From the NCBI GenBank assembly GCA_903642275.1, contig CAHJWK010000039.1:1-33217 (forward strand): a DNA stretch of 33,217 nucleotides. The letters are read 5' to 3'. Source of the stretch: Chitinophagaceae bacterium (GTDB lineage: Bacteria > Bacteroidota > Bacteroidia > Chitinophagales > Chitinophagaceae). Positions 8,254 through 19,405 of this stretch are shown one piece after another; within the stretch, counting starts at the first letter, position 1; the number at the start of each line of letters is the position of its first letter. The position numbers and the translations under genes are program-made. The notes under the pieces were generated by a model, which saw only the letters and a program-made list of their open reading frames with translations, made no database searches and was not told where the DNA came from.

Positions 8254-10470
8254 ATGAAAATAACTATAAAAACCGCAGAAGAATTAAGGCTTACCACAGA
8301 TGAATTTGAACTGATAAAACAGAAATTGAAACGTACACCCAACTTTACTGAACTCTGTGCTTTTGGTGCCATGTGGAGTGAACATTGTAGTTACAAAAAC
8401 TCCATTAAATGGCTTAAAACCTTACCAAGAAGTGGCGGCAGAATGTTAGTTGAAGCCGGCGAAGAAAACGCAGGCTTAATGGATCTTGGTAATGGATGGG
8501 GAGTTGTATTTAAAATAGAAAGTCATAACCATCCGTCTGCTATTGAACCTTTCCAGGGTGCAGCGACCGGGGTTGGCGGCATTCAGCGCGATATTTTTAC
8601 AATGGGTGCAAGACCAATTGCATCTTTAAATAGTCTTCGCTTTGGTAATATCAGTGAAAAAAAAACACAACGCTTAGTGGCAGGCATTGTTCATGGTATA
8701 GGTCATTACGGAAATTGTTTTGGCGTACCAACCGTTGCGGGTGAAACTTATTTTGAAGATTGCTATTCAACCAATCCGTTGGTGAATGCCATGAGTGTTG
8801 GTATAGTTAGAGTTGATAAAACAATTAGCGCCACTGCAAAAGGTGTTGGCAATCCTGTGTTTTTTGTGGGAAGTGCCACTGGCAAAGACGGCATTGGGGG
8901 TGCATCATTCGCATCAGCAAATATAACGGCAGAAAGTGCGGAAGATTTACCGGCTGTGCAGGTAGGTGACCCGTTCCAGGAGAAAAAATTACTGGAAGCC
9001 TGCCTTGAAGTTATTGAAACCGGCGCTGTGGTTGGCATGCAGGATATGGGTGCAGCAGGCATTATTTGCTCAACATCAGAAATGAGCGCCAAAGGCAATT
9101 CAGGAATGCGGATTGATTTGGATAAGGTTCCAACACGACAACAAAATATGCAGGTATGGGAATTATTATTAAGCGAAAGCCAGGAACGTATGTTGCTCGT
9201 TGCAGAAAAAGGAAAGGAACAAAAGGTTATAGATGTGTTTGAAAAATGGGATTTGCCTTGTAATGAAATTGGTGAAGTAACAGATGACGGATTATTAAAA
9301 TTTTATTTATATGGAAATCTTGAAGCAGAAATTCCAGCTTATGATTTAGTGCTTGGCGGTGGTGCCCCTCAATACGCCCGTGAATACAAAGCGCCATCTT
9401 ATTTAAAAAAGATTGAAAGCTTTGATATAAACACGATTGATGACATTAACGAAAAAGATGTGCAACAAATAGCAAAGCAAATTCTTGCGTTGCCAAACAT
9501 TGCATCCAAAAGATGGATATATACTCAGTATGATAACACCGTTGGTGCAGCTAACACAAGCACTAATGCGCCAAGTGATGCTGCCATTGTTTTAGCAAAA
9601 GGCACAGGCAAATCAATCGCAATAACAACTGATTGTAACAGCATTTATACGTATGCAGATCCCCGCAAAGGTGCTATGATTGCAGTGGCTGAAGCGGCAC
9701 GCAACATTGTTTGCAGTGGCGCTGAACCAATGGGTGTGACCAACTGTTTAAATTTTGGCAATCCTTATGATCCGGAAGTGTATTACCAGTTTGTAAAAGC
9801 AGTTGAAGGCATGGGTGAGGCCTGCAAAAAATTTAATACCCCTGTTACTGGTGGTAATGTTAGTTTTTATAATCAGAATCCCGATGGCCCTGTTTATCCA
9901 ACACCAACAATTGGAATGGTTGGCGTACTGGATGATTTTAATAATCGTATGACGCTTGACTTTAAAAATGCAGGTGATGTTATCGTGCTTATAGGTACAC
10001 AAAAAAATGATATTGGTTCAAGTGAATACCTGCGTAAAATAAAGAACGTAGAATTTTCATCTGCGCCTGCTTTTGACTTGGAAGAAGAATATGCTGTCCA
10101 GAAATTTATTACTTCCATCATTAAAGAAAAGCTAATTACAAGTGCACATGATTTAAGTGAAGGTGGTTTAATTGTTGCACTGTTTGAAAGTGCATTTTAT
10201 AATAATCTTGGATTTGAAATAGAAGTAAAAATTAGTATAAGAAACGATGCTTTTTGGTTTGGCGAAGCTCAAAGCAGGATATTAATAAGTTGTACTAATA
10301 ATAAGCTTCAATCCTTAAAAACTAAAGCAGTTTCTGCAGGTATTGATGTAACATTTTTAGGCAATGTTACATGTGGAAATATCGCCATCAACAATGATAA
10401 ATGGAATGATATTAACGAATGGAAAAATTTATATGATACATCAATAGAAAAAATATTAACCAGTAATTAA
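8254..10470 (+). CDS. purL: Phosphoribosylformylglycinamidine synthase subunit PurL
   Basis: This enzyme converts FGAR to FGAM using ATP and ammonia in de novo purine synthesis. At 738 residues it is the short PurL form, which needs separate PurS and PurQ (glutaminase) subunits; neither is in this window. Diagnostic segments are CAFGAMWSEHCSYKNS (about residues 35-50), KIESHNHPSAIEPFQGAATG with HNHPS at 91-95, GGIQRDIFTMGARPIA, GMQDMGAAGIICSTSEMS, and the second-half repeat DNTVGAANTSTNAPSDAAIV and AHDLSEGGL. The ATG follows a -7 element by 19 nt. hldD starts 9 nt after the stop, suggesting co-transcription, though the functions are unrelated. Confidence 0.97.
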   Translation: MKITIKTAEELRLTTDEFELIKQKLKRTPNFTELCAFGAMWSEHCSYKNSIKWLKTLPRSGGRMLVEAGEENAGLMDLGNGWGVVFKIESHNHPSAIEPFQGAATGVGGIQRDIFTMGARPIASLNSLRFGNISEKKTQRLVAGIVHGIGHYGNCFGVPTVAGETYFEDCYSTNPLVNAMSVGIVRVDKTISATAKGVGNPVFFVGSATGKDGIGGASFASANITAESAEDLPAVQVGDPFQEKKLLEACLEVIETGAVVGMQDMGAAGIICSTSEMSAKGNSGMRIDLDKVPTRQQNMQVWELLLSESQERMLLVAEKGKEQKVIDVFEKWDLPCNEIGEVTDDGLLKFYLYGNLEAEIPAYDLVLGGGAPQYAREYKAPSYLKKIESFDINTIDDINEKDVQQIAKQILALPNIASKRWIYTQYDNTVGAANTSTNAPSDAAIVLAKGTGKSIAITTDCNSIYTYADPRKGAMIAVAEAARNIVCSGAEPMGVTNCLNFGNPYDPEVYYQFVKAVEGMGEACKKFNTPVTGGNVSFYNQNPDGPVYPTPTIGMVGVLDDFNNRMTLDFKNAGDVIVLIGTQKNDIGSSEYLRKIKNVEFSSAPAFDLEEEYAVQKFITSIIKEKLITSAHDLSEGGLIVALFESAFYNNLGFEIEVKISIRNDAFWFGEAQSRILISCTNNKLQSLKTKAVSAGIDVTFLGNVTCGNIAINNDKWNDINEWKNLYDTSIEKILTSN

Positions 10471-10479
10471 ATTAGTTTA

Positions 10480-11520
10480 ATGTTAGAAAAAGATGCGCAT
10501 ATTCTTATTACAGGCACTGCGGGTTTTATCGGCAGTTGCATGGTCGGCTTTTTAAATGAAAATGGATTTGAAAATCTTATCATGGTTGATAAGTTTATTC
10601 ATTCAGAAAAAGAAAAAAACTGGAAGCAGAAAAAATATTTATACGCAATTGACCGCGAATTGCTGCTTGAGTGGCTCGATGAACATAAACGGATTAAGAT
10701 TTATTTTGTAATTCATCTTGGCGCAAGAACAGACACAACTGAGTTTGATTATAATATTCACCGTGAGTTGAATTTTGATTACTCTCAGGATGTATGGAAT
10801 TATTGCACGGCTAATAATATTCCGCTGATTTACGCTTCTTCTGCAGCCACATATGGCGCAGGTGAATTAGGTTATGATGATGATAATACTTTAATGGCTG
10901 ATTTAAAACCGTTGAACCCTTACGGTATAAGTAAAAATGAATTTGATCAATGGGCAATCAGGCAATTAAATGCACCACCATTCTGGGTTGGCCTTAAATT
11001 TTTTAATGTATATGGGCCAAATGAATATCATAAAGGCAGAATGGCAAGCGTGATATTTCATTCATTTAACCAGATACAAAAAGATGGTTTTGTTAAGTTG
11101 TTTAAAAGCCATAAAGAAGATTACAAAGATGGAGAGCAATTGCGTGATTTTATTTACATAAAAGATATAGTGAAGGTTATTTATTGGATGATGACCCAGC
11201 CGACAATTACTATTCAGCCGTCAATAATTAACACCCAGCTTAATTCAGGCATTTATAATTTAGGAACAGGTAAAGCAAGAACATTTAATGATTTGGTGAA
11301 CGCAACATTTGCAGCATTAGATAAACCAAGCAGTATTAAATATATTGATATACCTGCAGACATAAAAGATAAGTATCAATACTATACAGAAGCTGCAATG
11401 CTTAAATTAAAGCACGCTGGTTATACAAAAGATTTTACATCGCTTGAAGATGGAGTGAATGATTATGTGCGCAGTTATTTAAGTGCCAAAGATATTCTTG
11501 ATAAATACACGTATCTTTAA
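10480..11520 (+). CDS. hldD: ADP-L-glycero-D-manno-heptose 6-epimerase
   Basis: An NAD(P)-dependent short-chain dehydrogenase/epimerase that makes the ADP-L-glycero-beta-D-manno-heptose precursor of the LPS inner core. Visible are the Rossmann GTAGFIG motif (residues 12-18), the catalytic Tyr/Lys in YGISK (Y148, K152), HLGARTDTTE, and the family signature FFNVYGPNEYHKGRMASVIFH. The length of 346 residues is slightly above the usual 310-330. It lies 9 nt after purL and 18 nt before an antitoxin gene. Together with lptB it is the second LPS-related gene in the window, supporting a Gram-negative cell with heptose-containing LPS. Confidence 0.93.
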   Translation: MLEKDAHILITGTAGFIGSCMVGFLNENGFENLIMVDKFIHSEKEKNWKQKKYLYAIDRELLLEWLDEHKRIKIYFVIHLGARTDTTEFDYNIHRELNFDYSQDVWNYCTANNIPLIYASSAATYGAGELGYDDDNTLMADLKPLNPYGISKNEFDQWAIRQLNAPPFWVGLKFFNVYGPNEYHKGRMASVIFHSFNQIQKDGFVKLFKSHKEDYKDGEQLRDFIYIKDIVKVIYWMMTQPTITIQPSIINTQLNSGIYNLGTGKARTFNDLVNATFAALDKPSSIKYIDIPADIKDKYQYYTEAAMLKLKHAGYTKDFTSLEDGVNDYVRSYLSAKDILDKYTYL

Positions 11521-11538
11521 TTTCTTAAATACACGTGC

Positions 11539-11784
11539 ATGACAACTAAGTTAACCTTAACGATTGAAGACAAGGTAATAGGTTCAGCCAAAAAATATGC
11601 TCAAAAAAATGGCAAAAGTTTATCTCAAATTGTTGAAAATTACTTAAAGTCAATTACTACAAAAGAAAATAATGAGCATACTATTTCTCCAAAAGTTTTA
11701 AAGCTTATGGGAACTATTAACCTGCCAAAAGATTTTGACTATAAAGTTGAAATAAGTAACGCTATATCTAAAAAGAATAAATGA
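11539..11784 (+). CDS. Type II antitoxin, DUF6364-like
   Basis: An 81-residue protein. The N-terminus KLTLTIEDKVIGSAKKYAQK, followed by NGKSLSQIVENYLK, is a ribbon-helix-helix-like fold typical of the DUF6364 antitoxins paired with PIN toxins in Bacteroidota. The C-terminal half (LMGTINLPKDFDYKVEISNA) would be the toxin-binding tail. Its stop overlaps the toxin start by 4 nt (ATGA). The expected role is to neutralise the toxin and repress its own operon. No separate promoter is obvious in the 18-nt gap to hldD. Confidence 0.85.
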   Translation: MTTKLTLTIEDKVIGSAKKYAQKNGKSLSQIVENYLKSITTKENNEHTISPKVLKLMGTINLPKDFDYKVEISNAISKKNK

Positions 11785-12203
11785 AAAATATTTTTTTAGA
11801 TACAAATGTGGTTATTGATTTCCTGGCTGACAGAAAACCATTTTCATTAAGTGCAGCAAAACTTTTTAATTTTTCATTTGAAGGGAAAATAAAAATTTAC
11901 ATATCCGCAGTTTCTTATAATAATATTTATTACATAATCAATCAATCTTTATCACATAAAGAAACTATAAAGCTATTAAATAAAATATGTGAAATGACGG
12001 AGATTGCAGATGTGACTAAAAGCATAATCAAAAAATCATTAAAAACAGATTTTAATGATTTTGAAGATGCTATTCAATATAATTGTGCATTAACTATAAA
12101 TAAAGTTAACTTTATTGTAACCCGTAATACAAAAGATTTTAAAAGAAGTTCACTGCCTGTTATGACACCTGATGAAGCAATAAGCCTGTTTAACAGCAAT
12201 TGA
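11781..12203 (+). CDS. PIN-domain toxin ribonuclease (VapC-like)
   Basis: A 140-residue PIN domain. The first acidic residue is in IFLDTNVVIDFL (D7, with D13 close by); the central acidic cluster is DFNDFEDAIQ (D93, E95, D96); the last conserved block is FIVTRNTKDF (N116, D119). All expected metal-binding positions are present, so it should be an active Mg-dependent RNase, probably cutting tRNA or rRNA. Many positions are Asn/Ile/Lys, and the AT content is visibly higher than in hldD, hinting at horizontal acquisition. It overlaps the antitoxin by 4 nt and converges with ligA (6-nt gap). Confidence 0.9.
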   Translation: MKNIFLDTNVVIDFLADRKPFSLSAAKLFNFSFEGKIKIYISAVSYNNIYYIINQSLSHKETIKLLNKICEMTEIADVTKSIIKKSLKTDFNDFEDAIQYNCALTINKVNFIVTRNTKDFKRSSLPVMTPDEAISLFNSN

Positions 12204-12209
12204 TAATAA

Positions 12210-14342
<2,133 letters not shown>

Positions 14343-14431
14343 TTATGGCAAATTAATATGAATTTATAATGATGTTTTGAAGATAAAACATGATATATTA
14401 TTTTTACAATCCGTTTATAAAATTTCTTGCC

Positions 14432-15178
14432 ATGATTACAGAAGAGATTATTGCCTCATTAACTGACGATAACCGGAACTTAATTCAAGATGTTCATGCA
14501 CTTGTTGAATCTTACCCGCATGTGCCTATTACTGTTGACTGTGTAATTTTTGGTTTTGATAATAACGAGCTGAAAGTTTTGCTGATACGCAGCGACATTG
14601 AGATGTACAGGGGCAAATGGAGTTTGCTTGGTGATTTTGCACACGATGATGAAGAACTAGACGGCGCGGCATACCGTGTATTACATGAAAGAACAGGTAT
14701 GGATGATGTTTTTCTTGAACAGGTAAAAACATTCAGCAAACCAAACCGCCACCCAGGCGGCAGAGTGCTTACTGTTGCGTATTGTTCATTACTGAATATT
14801 GAACATCATGATTTAGAAATTACGGATAATGAATTGCACTGGCATAGCATAAAAAATCTCTGTGGTATGGCATTCGATCATAAAGAAATTCTGGATGTTT
14901 GTTATGCCTGGCTGCGGAAGCGAATGCTGGAACATCCACTTGGTTTAAACCTTCTACCTGAAAAATTTTCTTTGCGGGAATTACAGAACTTGTATGAAGT
15001 AATTCTTGATATAAAGCTTGACCGCAGAAATTTTCGTAAGAAATTTTTTTCTATGGATTTTTTAATTGATACAGGAGAATATGAAGATGATGTGCCGCAT
15101 CGCCCCGGAAGATTATACCGATTTGATTTCAATAAATATGAGCATAACAAAAGAAGATGGACAGGCATCGAGTTTTAA
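14432..15178 (+). CDS. NUDIX-fold transcriptional regulator (NrtR/AraR-like)
   Basis: 248 residues from the chosen ATG at 14432 (MITEEIIASL); an upstream ATG at 14390 would add 14 residues that do not look like family sequence. The N-terminal NUDIX fold runs from about residue 33 (VPITVDCVIFGF) to 155. The box region LLGDFAHDDEELDGAAYRVL then HERTGM lacks several catalytic residues: the first Gly is Asp, and the RE..EE positions read RV..ER. This loss is typical of the regulatory branch. The C-terminal part (LREL, LYEVILDIKLDRRNFRKKFF...RPGRLYRFD) matches the winged helix of NrtR-type repressors. In Bacteroidota relatives control NAD or pentose genes; the ligand here is unknown. Confidence 0.85.
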   Translation: MITEEIIASLTDDNRNLIQDVHALVESYPHVPITVDCVIFGFDNNELKVLLIRSDIEMYRGKWSLLGDFAHDDEELDGAAYRVLHERTGMDDVFLEQVKTFSKPNRHPGGRVLTVAYCSLLNIEHHDLEITDNELHWHSIKNLCGMAFDHKEILDVCYAWLRKRMLEHPLGLNLLPEKFSLRELQNLYEVILDIKLDRRNFRKKFFSMDFLIDTGEYEDDVPHRPGRLYRFDFNKYEHNKRRWTGIEF

Positions 15179-15192
15179 TCACACTTATTTAA

Positions 15193-15687
15193 ATGCAGTC
15201 TTATACTGATAAATCATTACTTACAAAAGCAATTTTTCTTGCTTTAATTATTGCAGGAACATTAGATATGCTTTCTGCAATAGTTATTTATGATCTTGTC
15301 ATGCATCGTGTAACAACCATGCAAATATTGAATGGAATTGCAGCAGCTTTATTAGGCAAAACGATTATTTGTAATGAAACTTTGATGGCGGTTATTGGTT
15401 TGATGCTGCATTATTTTATTACATTTTGCTTTGTAGTTTTTTATTTTTTATTGTATCCCCGCATTCCGCTTTTGCAAAAAAATAAAATTATAAGCGGCTT
15501 ATTTTATGGTATTCTTGTTTGGTGCGTTATGAATTTAATAGTTGTTCCGGTCGCAACCGGTAACCATTATCATTTTCCATTGCCTGCTTTTTTAAGACAA
15601 ATTTTACCGCTTATATTTTGTATCGGATTACCGATAAGTTTAATTGCTTCAAATTATTATACGCAAAAGCAAGCCGCGAAAACATAA
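15193..15687 (+). CDS. Conserved small integral membrane protein, four predicted helices
   Basis: 164 residues, with hydrophobic segments at about 12-31, 59-84, 96-118 and 132-152, and short polar loops. No catalytic motif is seen and I cannot assign a function. It follows the NUDIX regulator by 14 nt and may be co-transcribed with it. Its stop codon abuts the stop of the convergent GH2-GH53 gene with no spacer (TAA|TTA), so the two transcripts must overlap at their 3' ends. Confidence 0.75.
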   Translation: MQSYTDKSLLTKAIFLALIIAGTLDMLSAIVIYDLVMHRVTTMQILNGIAAALLGKTIICNETLMAVIGLMLHYFITFCFVVFYFLLYPRIPLLQKNKIISGLFYGILVWCVMNLIVVPVATGNHYHFPLPAFLRQILPLIFCIGLPISLIASNYYTQKQAAKT

Positions 15688-18600
15688 TTACTGCTTTGAT
15701 AAATATTCTTTGCTTATCTCATCATACAGATACAAATATTTATTCGCCTTGCTATCTTTATCAAAAAACTGTTCCCATGTACTTAGTGGTTCCCAGATGC
15801 AGGTGCCTTTGCCTTTTCCATTGGCAACAGCAAATGCAATTTGATTTACTTCCTGTTTTTTATGTGAATATTCAACCACAATAACATCTTTATTGTAATG
15901 CTTTGATATTTCATTCAGGTTATATTGTAAATCATCCAATGTTCCATGCCATCTTGGATAATAAGAAAAGCCAATCACATCAAAAGGAACACCACGTTCA
16001 ATCATATTATCTAACCAGAAATGAGCTTCATCATTTTGCCCACCTAAAGCAAGATGCAACATGATTGATGTTGAAGCTGAAACAGATTTTACTGCATTTA
16101 TACCTGCATAAATCAGTTGCGATAAACTATCAAGGTTATTAATATAACCATCAGGCCATATCATCCCATGATTAATTTCATTACCCACCTGCACCATGTC
16201 CGGTGTTGTATTCTGATCTTTTAATTGCTGCATCACCATCTTTGTATAATCATAAACAGACTGTTTTAACTGCATGAAGTTTTCACCCTGCCATGCTTTT
16301 GGTTTAAATTGTTTTCCGGGATCAGCCCAATAATCACTATAATGAAAATCCAGTAAAAATTTCATGCCGGCTGCTTTAACTCTTTTAGCCATTTCCTTTG
16401 TATGATTTAAATCGCAAAAACCTTTTTGTGGTGAATAGCCGCTATCATTTTGCGGGTCAACAAAAATTCTTAAACGTATGTAATTGAAGCCATGTTCTTT
16501 TAAAATTTGTAATGCATCTTTTTCAACACCATTGTCCGAAAACTTCATTCCTTTTGCTTCCAGTTCAGGCAGGAAAGAAATATCAGCACCTAACATTTTG
16601 TCAACTGTTGTTGTGTTGAATTTTGTGATTGGAAAAGTGTTATTGCTTTCTGATACAGAATGCGGTGTGCCGGGTTGAATAGCTGAAATATCAGTACTAC
16701 CGCTCCATTGCACATCATCTCCCTTCGCTTCAAATTTTATTAATGAAGGAGTTGTGCCTGATTGAACAAGCACCTGGCATTTACCATTAAATAAGTGGCG
16801 TTGCGCAACTGTATCATTAAATTTATCCTGCTCATGACTGCTTGGGTCACCGTTTCCAACACCAATAATTTTTGCATCACCCTGTACTGAAAAATGAATA
16901 AGATTATTTGCATCAGGCACTTCAACACCATTCTTATCAATTATACTTATGTTTATAACTGATACATCTTTTCCATCAGCCAGCATGGTTGTTTTGTATG
17001 GGGTGACAACAATTGTATTTGGTGCATCACTTGTTTCAACTTCAGCAATTAATTTTCTGCCATTGCGATAACCAATTGCCTGCAAAGTACCAGGTTCATA
17101 ATTTACACTCCAGTTTAAATGACTGTTGTGCGGCATATTTTTTTTACCCAGACTTTTTCCATTTAAAAAAAGTTCAATATTATCAGCATTGCTGTTTATC
17201 CAAATATCAATTGGCTGGCCTTCTTTTCCTGCCCAATTCCAGTACGGCGAAATATGCAACACATCTTCATTGCTCCACCAGCTTTTATAATAATAAGAAA
17301 TATTTTTTGGAAATCCGCAAACATCTAATATACCAAAATGCGAATTAATATTTGGCCAGTTATATGGCGTTGGTTCACCGCGGTAATCGAAACCTGTCCA
17401 TATAAAACCACCGAGCCAGTATTTATTTGGAACACATAGTTTCCACCATGTTTCCGCAGTGCTGCTCCACCACGGATGAGTTGTGTCTTCATCAGGAACA
17501 TAAGCATGCGCCGAATCTTTAATGTAAATACCACGTGTTGTAACGGTGCTTCCCATTTCGGTGCCGATGATTGGTTGCATTGGATGGTCGCGATGATAAT
17601 CTGCAACAAATTTTTCACGGTAGTTAAATCCACGTACAGGAATTACTTCATTCACACCTTGAAAAACATTTGGTACATCAGCTGAATACGTTGATGTTCT
17701 TGTTGAATCTAACTCTTTTTGTTTTGCAAGTAATGTTTGTGCAATGCGCTTGCCGTAACTTGTTGTTTGAATAGCAAATTCTTCATTACCAATTGACCAT
17801 ATAAAAATAGATGCATGGCTGCGATCTCGTTTAATGATACGTTCAAACTGGTTCATATATTCATCGCTGCTGTTAAGCAAACGCTGCTCCTCCAATACCA
17901 ACATACCTAAACTATCACAGGCATCTAACAACTCCGGCGTTGCTGCATTGTGGCTTGTACGATATGCATTAATACCTGTTTGTTTTAATGTGCGAATGCG
18001 ATAATATTGAAGGTAATCGGGCAATGCAGAACCAACACCGGCTGCATCCTGGTGATTACAGGTGCCATAAATTTTTACAAACTTTCCATTTACAAATAAG
18101 CCGCTGTCTGTAATGTTTATAGTACGGATTCCGAAGCGTGTTTTTATACTGTCAATAGTATTGTTATTATTTTTTATAACTACAACAGCTCGGTATAAAT
18201 AAGGCTCATCAACACTCCACAATTTTGGAATGGTAACAGTTATTTTTTGCGTGATGGTTTTTGTATCATTACTTAAAATTAATATTGTTTGTGCGGTTGA
18301 CGTGCCAATAATATTTCCATCACGGTCTGTAATGTAGGATGAAACAGCACAATCAGACGCATTAAAGTTTTGGTTTTGCATGGTTGATTGAATGCTGACT
18401 GTTGCATTGTTATTCTTCACATCAGTATAAACAAAAACACCATCTGTTGCAATGTGCGTGTTGTTATATTCATTCAGCCAAACATGCCGATAGATGCCGG
18501 CGCCTTCATAAAACCAGCCTTCATATTGTGAAGCATCAACACGAACCGTAAAAACATTATCACCATGATAGTTTATAAAGTCTGTAATATCATAAGCGCA

Positions 18601-19092
18601 ACCAACGTAACCGCTTTTGTTATTGCCTACATAAAAACCGTTGAGCCATATTGTTGCATCACGAAAAATACCATCAAACTGAATTTGAAAGCGATGGCCT
18701 GAATCGCCTGCATCAATTAAAAAATGTTTGCGGTACCAGCCAATACTTGTTTCAGGAAACAAGCCACCAACAGGTTTATAGCCATGGCTTTCCACATCAT
18801 CATTTTTCACGTTTGCAAACGGCAGTTCAACCACCCAATCATGCGGCAGATTTAGTTTGCGCCAGGCTGTATCCTGAAATTTTGGATTAATGGCCGTGTA
18901 GGGCGCATTACCAGATTTTGAAAAGATGGTTGATATACTATAATTAAAATTTTTCGCAGGGTTGTTTGCATCGCCGAAGGCAAACTTCCAGTCATTATCA
19001 AAACTTGTTTTTCTTGCCGGGAGTTGCTGGGAGAAAATGTTTGCTGATACTAAAATCAACATCAATAAAAAATAAAATTTACTGGCTTGCAT
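15688..19092 (-). CDS. GH2 beta-galactosidase / GH53 endo-beta-1,4-galactanase fusion
   Basis: A 1134-residue secreted protein with a signal peptide (residues 1-21). Residues about 28-800 are a complete GH2 enzyme: sugar-binding jelly roll (FQIQFDGIFRDATIWLNG), Ig-like domain, TIM barrel with acid/base E437 (WSIGNEE) and likely nucleophile E512 (IIGTEMGS), then C-terminal Ig-like domains with DGKDVSVINISIID. After a short Ser/Pro linker, residues about 830-1134 are a full GH53 domain (MLGADISFLPELEAKG, LLDFHYSDYWADPGKQ) with acid/base E972 (VGNEINHG) and nucleophile E1074 (VVEYS). GH53 cuts beta-1,4-galactan internally and GH2 releases galactose from the ends. It is the most distal gene on the minus-strand side of the locus. 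No lipobox is present, so a periplasmic location is likely. Confidence 0.92.
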   Translation of the reverse strand: MQASKFYFLLMLILVSANIFSQQLPARKTSFDNDWKFAFGDANNPAKNFNYSISTIFSKSGNAPYTAINPKFQDTAWRKLNLPHDWVVELPFANVKNDDVESHGYKPVGGLFPETSIGWYRKHFLIDAGDSGHRFQIQFDGIFRDATIWLNGFYVGNNKSGYVGCAYDITDFINYHGDNVFTVRVDASQYEGWFYEGAGIYRHVWLNEYNNTHIATDGVFVYTDVKNNNATVSIQSTMQNQNFNASDCAVSSYITDRDGNIIGTSTAQTILILSNDTKTITQKITVTIPKLWSVDEPYLYRAVVVIKNNNNTIDSIKTRFGIRTINITDSGLFVNGKFVKIYGTCNHQDAAGVGSALPDYLQYYRIRTLKQTGINAYRTSHNAATPELLDACDSLGMLVLEEQRLLNSSDEYMNQFERIIKRDRSHASIFIWSIGNEEFAIQTTSYGKRIAQTLLAKQKELDSTRTSTYSADVPNVFQGVNEVIPVRGFNYREKFVADYHRDHPMQPIIGTEMGSTVTTRGIYIKDSAHAYVPDEDTTHPWWSSTAETWWKLCVPNKYWLGGFIWTGFDYRGEPTPYNWPNINSHFGILDVCGFPKNISYYYKSWWSNEDVLHISPYWNWAGKEGQPIDIWINSNADNIELFLNGKSLGKKNMPHNSHLNWSVNYEPGTLQAIGYRNGRKLIAEVETSDAPNTIVVTPYKTTMLADGKDVSVINISIIDKNGVEVPDANNLIHFSVQGDAKIIGVGNGDPSSHEQDKFNDTVAQRHLFNGKCQVLVQSGTTPSLIKFEAKGDDVQWSGSTDISAIQPGTPHSVSESNNTFPITKFNTTTVDKMLGADISFLPELEAKGMKFSDNGVEKDALQILKEHGFNYIRLRIFVDPQNDSGYSPQKGFCDLNHTKEMAKRVKAAGMKFLLDFHYSDYWADPGKQFKPKAWQGENFMQLKQSVYDYTKMVMQQLKDQNTTPDMVQVGNEINHGMIWPDGYINNLDSLSQLIYAGINAVKSVSASTSIMLHLALGGQNDEAHFWLDNMIERGVPFDVIGFSYYPRWHGTLDDLQYNLNEISKHYNKDVIVVEYSHKKQEVNQIAFAVANGKGKGTCIWEPLSTWEQFFDKDSKANKYLYLYDEISKEYLSKQ

Positions 19093-19110
19093 GTGTAATT
19101 GTTTTACCTG

Positions 19111-19405
19111 TTATAGTTTTTTAGGATTTATGTAATGCAGTTCATCAACTTTTAAAAATCTTTATCGTTATCTGCAAGCAATATCAGGTCATTCGCGATA
19201 GCTGTTGCAGCAATAATTACATCAGCAATTTTTATTATATCGGCAGGATTTGAGGGGTTCTATACATGCAATTCTATTTCAGAAATAAAAGAAATATTAC
19301 TTTCTAAATCAACCACATCATCAATATAAGCAATGGCTTTTCTGAAAAAGTTTTATTAAGATATTTAATTACAGCACTTGTATCAATTAAATATCCCTTT
19401 GCCAT
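19111..19405 (-). pseudogene. Decayed PIN-domain toxin gene
   Basis: From ATG at 19405 the minus strand reads MAKGYLIDTSAVIKYLNKTF, a typical PIN N-terminus, then shifts frame near 19336-19341 (one A apparently lost from an A run). It continues in another frame as AIAYIDDVVDLESNISFISE, then IELHV, meets TAG at 19260-19262, resumes NPSNPADIIKIADVIIAATA and ANDLILLADNDKDF, and shifts again near 19152-19157 (one T apparently lost) before VDELHYINPKKL and stop at 19111. The acidic positions of a VapC-like RNase are still recognisable. Two frameshifts plus a nonsense codon mean no functional toxin. It lies 18 nt upstream of the fusion glycosidase gene. Confidence 0.85.

Noticed and set aside
8763-9098. 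Minus-strand frame inside purL
   Set aside because: It is antisense to a highly conserved enzyme and shows no domain; it is a shadow of the real gene, as are the other antisense frames within ligA, the glycosidases and susC.
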